Shown: one piece after another, positions 56,601 through 64,000 of the stretch
How the letters are laid out: each line of letters opens with the position of its first letter
How positions within the stretch are numbered: position 1 is the stretch's first letter
Notes under the pieces: generated by a model
Database searches by the model: none
What the model was told of the DNA's origin: nothing
What the model saw: only the letters and a program-made list of their open reading frames with translations
Made by a program: the position numbers and the translations under genes
Assembly: GCF_029784155.1 (NCBI RefSeq)
Contig: NC_073692.1
Coordinates: forward strand, 374,298,813-374,362,812
Direction of reading: 5' to 3'
Length of the DNA: 64,000 bases
Source of the DNA: Uranotaenia lowii
Lineage: Eukaryota; Arthropoda; Insecta; Diptera; Culicidae

Positions 56601-59488
56601 TTCTTTGCCGATTTCGTGAGAGGCAGTACGCAATTGCAGGTGACATCCGCCAGATGTTTCACCAGATTTTGATTCGTGGTGAAGACAAGCAATTCCAGCG
56701 TTTTTTGTGGCGTACCGATCCGAAAGCACCTCCTGATGTCTACATTATGGATGTGGCCACGTTTGGAGCGACGTGTTCTCCCTGTTCCGCTCAATATGCG
56801 AAGAATCTGAACGCCTCCGAACATCGTGACCGTTATCCAGAAGCAGCAGCCGCCATCGTAGAAGGCACGTATGTCGACGACTTTCTCGATAGCAGAGATT
56901 CAGCGAGAGAAGCTGTCGAAATTGCGCAAGGAGTGGTCACAATAAACGGTGCAGCTGGCTTCCAAATCCCGACGTGGCAATCGAATTCCATCGAAGTTCT
57001 TCGAGAGATCAGCAACGAAAGCGAAAACTCCACGAAACGTTTTTCTGTGGATAGAATGACAGCAACGGATCGAGTTCTTGGGATGGTTTGGCGGCCAAGC
57101 CCAGACGTCTTCGTATTTGAAAATGTATTTCGTGATGATCTTCAGACACTGCTAACCGGACACATCATTCCCACCAAACGTCAAGTTCTTCAGGTGGTAA
57201 TGAGCCTTTTCGACCCCCTGGGAATAGTCGCAGCCTTCACCATCCACGGAAAAATCCTCATGCAGGATATATGGAGGTCAGGTGTGAATTGGGACGAGTC
57301 TATCCGGTTGACGGATTTCGAAAACTGGAAGCGCTGGATAGGAGTGCTTCCCGACTTAGCGAAGGTGACGATTCCAAGATGTTATTTCCCGAACTACGAT
57401 CCTATTAGCTATGATTCTCTGCAACTGCACATCTTCACAGATGCAAGCGAGACAGCTTACGCTTGTGTGGCATTTTTTAGAATCGTCGATCGAGGATCAC
57501 CGAGATGCTGTCTAGTAGCTTCGAAGGCGAAAGTTACCTCACTTCGACCACAGTCGATTCCTCGGAACGAGTTGAATGGTGCAGTCATTGGAGCGCGACT
57601 AATGGAGTCCATTGTAGACAGTCACCGGTTGAAGATATGCAAGCGATATTTTTGGACCGATTCATCCGTAGTGATTTCGTGGCTTCATGCCGACCCACGA
57701 AAGTACCGGCAGTATGTAGGATTCAGAGTTGGTGAAATCTTATCGAAAACTCAAGTCGACGAGTGGCGCTGGATAGCGTCAAAGCTGAACGTTGCGGATG
57801 CTGCGACAAAGTGGGGCAGTGGTCCCAATCTCGATCCGGACAACCAGTGGTTCAAAGGGCCCGAATTTTTATACCTACCAGAATCCGAATGGCCGTCACG
57901 TAAGTTGAATCTGCCGGAACCAACCGAAGAGGTTAAGAAGGTATGTGTGCATCGAGAAATAGATCAACCCCTTATCCCATACACTACCTTCTCACAATTC
58001 GACAAGCTCGTCAAGCACATAGCCTATTTGTTTCATTTTTACCATCGCTGTCGAACCAAAAATAGAACTGAGAGTACCATACTATCTGTATCGCTCGAGC
58101 AAAAGGATTTCGAGTCAGCTGAGGTTTCCTTGTGGAAAATGGTTCAAGAACAAGAATTCGGCGATGAACTTATGATTTTGCGAAAGAACATGTATCTTCC
58201 TTTTGAGAAGCGCAAACGATTGTTGAGATCAAGTCCTATTTTAAAACTCAACCCGATCCTAGACCCAGAAGGTATTTTGAGAGCCGAAAGCAGAATTGGT
58301 TCGGACGCGCTCTACTATCCGTACAACTTTCGTAATCCGATAATTTTGCCGAAGAGCCACCATGTTACGGAGCTACTTCTGATGAAGTATCATCAACGCT
58401 TCGGACATGCCAATTCACAAACAGTCCTGAATGAAATACAACAAAAGTTCTATGTGCAAAACCTTCGTACTCTTGTGAAATCCGTGGTCAGAAAATGTAT
58501 GTGGTGCAGAGTTTATCGGGCCAAGCCAGCTGTACCAAAAATGGCCCCGCTACCTCACCCCCGAATTCGTCCATATGTACGGCCTTTTACGTTCACCGGG
58601 GTCGATTACTTCGGACCCTTAGTAGTCAAGCGTGGTCGTAGTAATGTCAAACGTTGGGTGTGTCTGTTCACGTGCTTGACAGTACGCGCCATCCATTTAG
58701 AAGTCGCTCACTCATTGTCAACCGAATCGTGCATCCGAGCCATTCGTCGCTTCGTCGCCAAGAGAGGACCGCCACAGCATATCTTTAGCGACAATGGCAC
58801 GAATTTTCGAGGTGCCGCCAACGAGCTCGCAACGCAGATGAAAGCCATCAATAAGGAGGCCGCCAGAACGTTCACCAACGCAGAAACCGAGTGGCACTTC
58901 AACCCGCCTTCCACCCCCCACATGGGTGGGGTGTGGGAAAGAAAAGTCCGTTCAGTGAAGGATGCCTTTAAGGTAGTTGCACCACGGAATCGATTAGACG
59001 ACGAAGAACTCTTAACGTTTCTGGCTGAGGTCGAGATCATCGTCAATTCGCATCCTCTTACATTTGTGCCACTGGACTCTCAGAATGATCCTGTACTTAC
59101 TCCTAATTGTTTCCTGCTTATGACATCGAGTGGTTCCTGTGCACCGAAGGTGGAAATTGGTTCGACGAGTAACCTGAAAGCTAATTGGAGAACGATGGAA
59201 GAAATTTTAAATCAATTTTGGAAACGCTGGATCGAGGGCTATCTACCAACAATAGCAAGGCGGACCAAATGGTACCATGATGTTCGACCGTTGCAGGAAG
59301 GAGACCTTGTTGTAATCGTGGACGAGACCGTGAAGAACGGATGGTTACGAGGGCGTGTAAGCCGTTCTTATCCAGGATCTGATGGGCAAGTTAGGAGAGT
59401 AGACATAGAAACTAGCTCAGGTGTATTACAGCGAGGAGTTGCCAAGGTAGCACTGTTAGATCTAGATGTGACAGGTAAAACCTACTAG
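53630..59488 (+). CDS. BEL/Pao polyprotein (gag-protease-RT-RNase H-integrase)
   Basis: 1952 uninterrupted codons. Order of domains: a PHD-type zinc finger (C19, C22, C34, C37, H42, C45, C59, C62); a glutamate/lysine-rich coiled coil about 95-150; a gag region of the DUF1759 kind (LPRFSGDPLEWPVF near 335); zinc knuckles near 552-600 (CLACDRKGHRVRDC). Then a retropepsin-like protease of the DUF1758 kind (FLDDGSDLTLI near 665); reverse transcriptase with GDIRQMFHQI and catalytic YVDD near 1081; the Pao-type RNase H (FTDASETAYA near 1270); integrase with H2C2 zinc binding (HQRFGH, CMWC near 1585-1625). The DDE core has D in GVDYFGPL, D in FSDNGTNF and E in GGVWERK, followed by a C-terminal DUF5641-type domain. 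All key residues are present, so it is probably active or recently so. Confidence 0.95.
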   Translation: MSATDSNQHNLQISSQHNCIGCTQPDEIQDMVACDECSQWWHYNCAGVNASIADKSFRCAQCTGKSRKTNTSSFHTMRSTSSKHSTSSLARLRLQQLEEQKQLEDRLRKEKAEQAEKDRLLLAEQAEKDRFYLAEKHQLQLELLGEESQAGSERSFESREQLTEKWIQNQDIGNENLLASSTPVAAPVHTGAVPKILQLPAIEEEYCRPEDSRIVQGRRPEAATNKKCSIGYAKLPPAVLGTRESSLSRNCWPNSDVQRRSSHPFSMTVDQNPQPRFSYSELSEPVDVSGGSWCRENNPPPNSPPLLNNQLVQQQPVLLNAQQLAARHVVSRDLPRFSGDPLEWPVFLSTFESTTAMCGIQPDENLVRLQKCLVGSAREKVLNLLTIPSAVPEIIATLREECGRPDQLIHCMLSKIRRGSLPNANKLETLVSFGREVRNLVTYIEAARLQSHLTNPELLSELVFKLPPSLRLEWGKLLENVPEPSLRDFCNYVSSLRTAACKVTPPADLAMDGQIRRGTRKEKETGFLNTHQEVFSKTENTLPKQKGDPRPCLACDRKGHRVRDCERFKKSSLDDRLKVVQEKQLCRRCLAPHGKWPCRTRQPCGVDGCQEMHHMLLHCKPSPSTSYGASGIVTTHRHKQNSTLFKIIPVMLHGNGKSLLVHAFLDDGSDLTLIESKVADELGLDGVERPLCIEWTGSVSRNEDSSRVVQLTISKPKSEERHALTNVRTVPDLGLPKQSLNYDQLAKDFPHLRGLPICSYTDVTPKILIGVDHARLKLTLKRRERSAGEPVATKTRLGWVIFGGQSATNNLARTMVHTCKCSKDDELHDLVREYLAAESMGIAEHAPPETSEDQRARRVLQETTKRTPSGKYETGLLWKFDDVSFPLSYSMAERRLQCLERRLSRDPALKENVNQQIEEYQKLGYAHKATENELRERDPNKVWYLPIGVVQNPRKPGKVRVVWDAAASVNGTSLNSMLLKGPDLLTPLLNVLCRFRERQYAIAGDIRQMFHQILIRGEDKQFQRFLWRTDPKAPPDVYIMDVATFGATCSPCSAQYAKNLNASEHRDRYPEAAAAIVEGTYVDDFLDSRDSAREAVEIAQGVVTINGAAGFQIPTWQSNSIEVLREISNESENSTKRFSVDRMTATDRVLGMVWRPSPDVFVFENVFRDDLQTLLTGHIIPTKRQVLQVVMSLFDPLGIVAAFTIHGKILMQDIWRSGVNWDESIRLTDFENWKRWIGVLPDLAKVTIPRCYFPNYDPISYDSLQLHIFTDASETAYACVAFFRIVDRGSPRCCLVASKAKVTSLRPQSIPRNELNGAVIGARLMESIVDSHRLKICKRYFWTDSSVVISWLHADPRKYRQYVGFRVGEILSKTQVDEWRWIASKLNVADAATKWGSGPNLDPDNQWFKGPEFLYLPESEWPSRKLNLPEPTEEVKKVCVHREIDQPLIPYTTFSQFDKLVKHIAYLFHFYHRCRTKNRTESTILSVSLEQKDFESAEVSLWKMVQEQEFGDELMILRKNMYLPFEKRKRLLRSSPILKLNPILDPEGILRAESRIGSDALYYPYNFRNPIILPKSHHVTELLLMKYHQRFGHANSQTVLNEIQQKFYVQNLRTLVKSVVRKCMWCRVYRAKPAVPKMAPLPHPRIRPYVRPFTFTGVDYFGPLVVKRGRSNVKRWVCLFTCLTVRAIHLEVAHSLSTESCIRAIRRFVAKRGPPQHIFSDNGTNFRGAANELATQMKAINKEAARTFTNAETEWHFNPPSTPHMGGVWERKVRSVKDAFKVVAPRNRLDDEELLTFLAEVEIIVNSHPLTFVPLDSQNDPVLTPNCFLLMTSSGSCAPKVEIGSTSNLKANWRTMEEILNQFWKRWIEGYLPTIARRTKWYHDVRPLQEGDLVVIVDETVKNGWLRGRVSRSYPGSDGQVRRVDIETSSGVLQRGVAKVALLDLDVTGKTY

Positions 59489-59904
59489 CGTAAGGTGTTA
59501 CGGGCGGGGGTGTTGCGTGGGATTATAGCCCACAGATTGGGTTTCCAGTTTGAGCGTGTAGGAAAAAAGCGGTAAACGTCAGACGAAAAATAACGTATTT
59601 TTATTGGATTTCTGGATCTCGTCACAACGTGTTTTGCAAACGTTTACTAAGTTCCAAGTGCTTTAGCTTTTCGCGAATTTGTAGTGGATAATATTAGGTT
59701 TCTGATATCTCCAAGTAAGTTTAAGCTTTTTATATAATCGCCTTCAGTACTAATTGAAAGGTTTTCCTAAATCTAGCGATTTGTCGCTCGAAGTTGACGA
59801 AGAGCGTTCTCGTTGAACATTCCGGTTTCTAGGGCCAATTACACTGTGATTCAGCTCAAGTTGCCCCGTTTCCATGTAAGTTTTTTTTTTTATAGAATTG
59901 GAAT
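59489..59904 (+). other. BEL element 3' leader before LTR
   Basis: Non-coding tail of about 0.42 kb between the stop codon and the 3' LTR. A T-rich run lies just before the LTR; no clear purine tract. Confidence 0.5.
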
Positions 59905-60071
59905 ATTTGTTAATCTAAACATCTTATCAGACGCTAGGCAATCTGTATCCGGAACGCCGGAACGTAGCACTCGAGTACAGACGAGTTAAGAAAGGGAACT
60001 ATTTGTAAGTAACCGAATTTGTTTTTGTTGTACCTCAATTTTAAATAAAAATGCCTTTGCAGTTGAGTCCT
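59905..60071 (+). repeat. 3' LTR of BEL element
   Basis: Identical in length to 53411-53577 and apparently in sequence. Confidence 0.85.
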
Positions 60072-60509
60072 CGTAAATAGTTATATGACCATATCGATCG
60101 CATATCATCATATTCCAACTGACCCCAATCTGCTTTTCCCCCAATTGATGATCACAGATTTTTAAACTATTCATGTACTGAAAATGTTTTTTTTTTTTTG
60201 CATCCAGCATAAGCCGGTCGGAGACGAATTATTTAATTATCTCTTCTATTTATTGCGTAAGACAACAAATTAACTTTTTTCCGTGGTGTAAAGACTGTAA
60301 GAAGTGATTTTGACAGATTTTTTGGCGCAGAATAAAAATATGCGCTATGGAATCTTTCTGCTTTTATTCAGTAGAATTATTCAACCAAGGAGGCTCATAA
60401 CACATATAAGAGTTTTTAAGTTATTCAAAGCCTAGGAGAAAAAATGCGAAAAAAATCCTGAAAAAAAGATTCTAGACCAGCTACCAAATGCTCAGAAAAA
60501 GCTTCACTT
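60072..60509. other. Unassigned stretch
   Basis: AT-rich; nothing recognised. Confidence 0.4.
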
Positions 60510-60706
60510 AGAGCAAGTTTACTGGTGTTGGGAAAAAGTGGTAGAAATTTTGAGACTCGTAGCACATTTTTAAAATTTCACCATACAAAAATGTTTTTAA
60601 GATCTTAGAGCGTTGTATTTTTTTACTGCACTGTTTCTATTTCAGCCGTCTATGATGGAAATATTGCTATTTTTGCATCACAGCATGCGAAACTACAACA
60701 CGTGTT

Positions 60707-61994
60707 TTTTTTTTAAACGAACACAAACACATACAGGATCTCAATGAAACATGATGTTTCCTCGAAGAGATCCTTTTTTCTTAACTCTAAAGGCGCCCGC
60801 ACAATAGCCCGTCAGACGTCGCGTCGCGTCAGCGTCACTTTGACATTTCATTTTGGGGATACCATTTTCAGTTTGAGCCACCACAACGGTGCGTCGCGTC
60901 AGTGACAGCTTTGTACTAAAACGCAAAACTTGTTCTAAACAGCAGCGTTCTTCAGCGTCGACGTTTTTGTTTTGAAAAAATTCAAAATTCTAGCGCGTCA
61001 GTTGTGTTCTTAACATTCCGTTTTAATGTTTCATGTTAAAATTTGAGCTAAAACCATAAAAATCGTCCCTTTTCATCCATTATCGGATACTGCCATTGAT
61101 CAAAATGATTTGGATTTATAACTCATATTTATCATTTCTCGAAAAATAAAATAAATCTTTATTTATTTATATATCTACTTATATAATACCTTTTTCAGTG
61201 GATGCTGTATTGTAACAATTTTTATTTATGTTCTTGTACCTAAACTTTTTTGGTAATCGAAATTTTTAAATTAAGCATCGCAGATAATTTTGTTTGATGG
61301 ATGAGAAACTACAAATCTTTGGTTTTAAAAACACTAATTTTTAATACTGCCTTAATCCCTCTATCACTTGCAATCGTTCTGGACCGGCTGTTACCGATCT
61401 GTCGATCCACTTTCGGCAGGAGGATCGAAGGAGGATGACCGTCCAGAAAGGCATCATTAGTTGAAGGCTTCTGCGCTGGGAGGTGCTTATTCCACAAACC
61501 TTGCTGAGGTGCTGGCCTGTGGCTGTGATACCGTCACTACATAAACACCGTTCACGGGACTTGTGGGAAAGAATTGGCTTCTACTTCGCTTGCCTAACGT
61601 TTTCCTCCTGAAATAAAAGAATTCCGAAAAAAAACAATTAGGTAAAGCACGACCGAAAATTTCGACATCCGCGAAAGCATCGAATCAAAACAAACTTTTG
61701 GTTGCTATGTTTCTCGACGCTGTATTGTGATGCAAAAATCGTCCGTTGCGTCGCGTCCCCGTTTTAGTACTCAACGACGGCGTTGACAGCTGACGCGACG
61801 CGACGTCCGACGTGCTATTGTGCGGGGGCCTTAAGCGTACATCTTTCGAAGATATGATGGCTAGCATCTTACAAATGCTAAAACCACCAACCCACAGAAA
61901 GTGTACTATGTATGTCGTAACCGGGATTTGATCTCATACCCCCTGGCTTAGAAGACTTGAAGGTTATCCTCTACGCCACGGGCGGCGGCGGCGG
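60707..61994 (-). mobile_element. tRNA-derived SINE, split by Harbinger-like element
   Basis: Same SINE as at 22426-22670: A tail (T run) at the left, A box (GTGGCGTAGAGG) near 61980 on the minus strand. Target duplication ACGTGTT at 60700-60706 and 61995-62001, inside the foldback MITE. The two halves are 60707-60790 and 61832-61994. Confidence 0.78.
60791..61831. mobile_element. PIF/Harbinger-like non-autonomous element, 1.04 kb
   Basis: TAA at 60788-60790 and 61832-61834. Inverted ends are AGGC(G/C)CCCGCACAATAGC followed by CGTC, GACGTCGCGTCGCG and TCAG on both sides (about 43 bp, four mismatches). The 3-bp TAA duplication and GC-rich ends fit Harbinger. No transposase frame. Confidence 0.85.
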
Positions 61995-62120
61995 ACGTGT
62001 TGTTAAAAAACTTGAAGGAAACAGATCTGGAAAATGTTTTTGCATGGCAAAATTTTCAAAATGTGCAAAACGTGACAAATTTACCACCACTTTTTCCCAA
62101 CACCAGTGCACTTACTCTCA

Positions 62121-62435
62121 AAGCAGGTTTACTCGTGTTGGGAAAGAGTGGTAGAAATTTGGACACTTGTAGCACATTTTGAAAATTTTACCATGCAAAA
62201 ATGTATCAAAAAACTTTGGGTGTTGTATTTTTTTACAGCACTGTTTCTATTTCAGCCGTATGTTATAGAAATATCGCTATTTTTGCATCACAGCATGCGA
62301 AAATAGAACACGTGTTGTAAAAAAAAACTTGAAGGCCGCAGATCTTGAAAATGTTTTTACATGGTAGAGTTTTCAAAATGTGCTAAAAGTGTCAACATTT
62401 CTACCACTTTTTCCCAACACGAGTGAACTTGCTCT
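62121..62435. mobile_element. Foldback MITE, copy 3
   Basis: 315 bp of the same family as 18552-18854, directly after copy 2, with a two-base gap at a former TA. The right end TTGCTCT is followed by TA shared with the next element. Confidence 0.78.
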
Positions 62436-62437
62436 TA

Positions 62438-63304
62438 CACACAAAAAAAAAGCATAGTAAAATTACTAAATCCGTGGTTTAAACGAACAACAGGCGACCA
62501 TATTTTTGAGTCAAATATGTTTTGTTGTTTATAATACCATACGCATAGCTATTTTACCATGTGCTCAATTTGGCTGCGCATAGTAAATTCGACTGCGTTT
62601 TAGTCAATTTGTCAATGAAATGATGCATTGTTTTACTTTGTCCCTAGTAAAATTAATATGTTTCATGATGAAACTAGTATGTGTTATGATAAAGATTAGG
62701 AGGAGCGAGGAGCTTGATTTAAATAGTAAAATTACTATGTATGTTTGTTTGTTTATTTGCATGCATGCATTATGACATTATTTGAAACATGAAAATTCAC
62801 ACTTCCGACACACGTCGGTCAATGTTAGTGTGTTCTCCCGATGCTCTGGAATGATTTTCAAAGTTATGTAACTATAAAGCAGCTCAAAATTAGTTTTTTT
62901 TACAAACGGGTTTGATGATTAATGATCCTGAATTAGTGTAAACAACAAGAATGTTTACCATAGTAAAATTATCATACGCACTTATGTTTTTGAGTCAAAT
63001 ATGTTTTGTTCTCAAAAGTACGATGTGCGTAGTATTTTGTTGATATGAATTGGTGCCACAATGTCAAAATTACTATGCGGACGGTAGTTGTGATAGAAAT
63101 GATGATGAAATTATCATGACCATAGTATTTTCGACAACAAACATTGAGAGTTATCGTAAATTACCAGGTACATAGTAATTTCAATATTGTTTCATGCGCA
63201 CTTTCACAAAATCGATGTTAAACTTTTTTTTAAATACTATAGCGCTGAAATGGTAAAATTATCATGACAGCGTCTTTGGGATGACCACTCAATTTTTTTC
63301 CGTG
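62438..63304. mobile_element. TA-flanked MITE with CATAGTAAAATTAC repeats, 867 bp
   Basis: TA at 62436-62437 and 63305-63306. Ends CACACAAAAAAA and CACGGAAAAAAA in inverted orientation. CATAGTAAAATTAC-like motifs in both orientations recur about ten times through the element. Non-coding. Confidence 0.72.
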
Positions 63305-63700
63305 TAGTGTTGATTTTTTTAAGATCATGACCACAAACAATGTAAACAAAAGTGTTGTTAAAACCGTACGTTTCAATCAAAGAACGATCAAAATTGTTTC
63401 AGTCACATTAGTAAAATTTTGAAAAAAGGATCGGACGTAATGTGGCACATTTTCGCATTTTTCTATTGCCAAAATACGCAACATAGAAATTTTGACGAAT
63501 TTTCAAAAGTAGCTGCTTTTCTAACTTTTATCGATTTGCAATTTCAAAGATTTTCTAACATCTTTATAAAATTTTTCGCTGGATTTAGCTTAATATAGCT
63601 TGTTTAACTACTCATATCCACCTTAAATATTCGAACCCGAAATTCCTCCCTAACATTGTTTTGCAAACATTATAATTCTTTGTTTATTTAAAAATCATAG
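63305..63700. other. Unassigned stretch
   Basis: AT-rich; nothing recognised. Confidence 0.4.
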
Positions 63701-63830
63701 GCGGCATCCATAAATTACGTAACGCAAAAATGCACTTTTTTGACCCCCTCTCCCCCGTAGGTCACAAATCGTAACGCTTCGACGTACCCCCTATGAATAT
63801 TACGTAACGCTGACAACTACCCCATCTTCC
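63701..63830. mobile_element. Widespread insect repeat arm (ATAAATTACGTAACGC)
   Basis: The stretch CCATAAATTACGTAACGC, then GACCCCCTCTCCCCC, then TACGTAACGCT has the look of a repeat common in insect genomes. Only this segment is visible; its complete ends lie outside what I can identify. Confidence 0.45.
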
Positions 63831-64000
63831 CATGATTTTCGAAGATAAAAAAAACGTTCTTTACAACGGAATTATTATCCATCCAAATCGCATCTTAGTA
63901 CTCATTGATGATAAATCTCTGATAAAATAAATTAATTGTCTTATTACGAGTTGCTCTGTGCTTGTTAACTGGTAATCTACCTTGTTTACTTTATTTTGTT

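Larger units (their letters stand above)
53411..60071 (+). mobile_element. BEL/Pao LTR retrotransposon, intact
   Basis: 167-bp terminal repeats that looked identical where read (53411-53577 and 59905-60071) flank a single intact polyprotein. It is opposite to the transporter gene and about 140 bp upstream of its first visible exon boundary. No target duplication was recognised (flanks AAGGT and CGTAA). Identical LTRs and the intact ORF point to a very recent insertion. Confidence 0.93.
60510..62118. mobile_element. Foldback MITE, copy 2, split
   Basis: Left half 60510-60699 and right half 62002-62118 match copy 1. A SINE is inserted in between. The left end follows TTA; the right end is followed by a mutated TA (CA). 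Confidence 0.75.

Noticed and set aside
55286..56824. Several minus-strand ORFs of 80-119 codons inside the BEL element
   Set aside because: Antisense shadows of the long polyprotein frame.

Overview
The window looks like part of an insect nuclear chromosome, most probably a mosquito. It is AT-rich and intron-containing, and it is packed with mosquito-style transposable elements: Tc1/mariner DD37E, a BEL/Pao element with a PHD finger, tRNA-derived SINEs, hAT and Harbinger MITEs, Helitrons and a Penelope remnant. The host assignment rests on this repeat content and on the one clear host gene; the species cannot be told from the sequence.

The only clearly intact host gene is a three-coding-exon cationic amino acid transporter (CAT/SLC7, slimfast-like) on the minus strand (53201-52847, 52594-51566, 37026-36632). 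Its reading frame is continuous over 592 codons. The last intron is about 14.5 kb and holds most of the repeats between 37 and 51.5 kb. A BEL/Pao retrotransposon with an intact 1952-residue polyprotein (53411-60071) lies just upstream of the coding start, probably in a 5' intron.

Left third (1-25 kb). There is a 5'-truncated LINE with a 13-bp target duplication, a SINE piece and a MITE. Then comes a Russian-doll nest at 6.8-18.4 kb: a decayed Penelope-like copy is broken by a 3.18-kb Helitron on the minus strand. That Helitron is broken by a second, near-identical Helitron on the plus strand, which is broken in turn by a 4.6-kb LTR element. The LTR element has no recognisable gag-pol; it carries a 226-codon ORF and, facing it, a gene-like stretch with three candidate introns. 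The nest gives exact empty sites for two of the insertions. A foldback MITE, a pogo/Tigger-like relic, a hAT-like element, a LINE relic, a SINE, a broken two-exon gene fragment of unknown function (23620-24104) and a Harbinger MITE follow.

Middle (25-37 kb). There is a 2.76-kb Tc1/mariner-type element with smaller elements nested in it, a truncated and a fuller DD37E element (one with a GT microsatellite grown inside it), other TA-flanked MITEs, and about 2 kb without a recognised feature before the transporter's 3' end.

Right end (60-64 kb). There is another nest, Harbinger-like inside SINE inside foldback MITE, followed directly by two more TA-flanked elements. Long stretches between the named features are AT-rich and show nothing I can assign.
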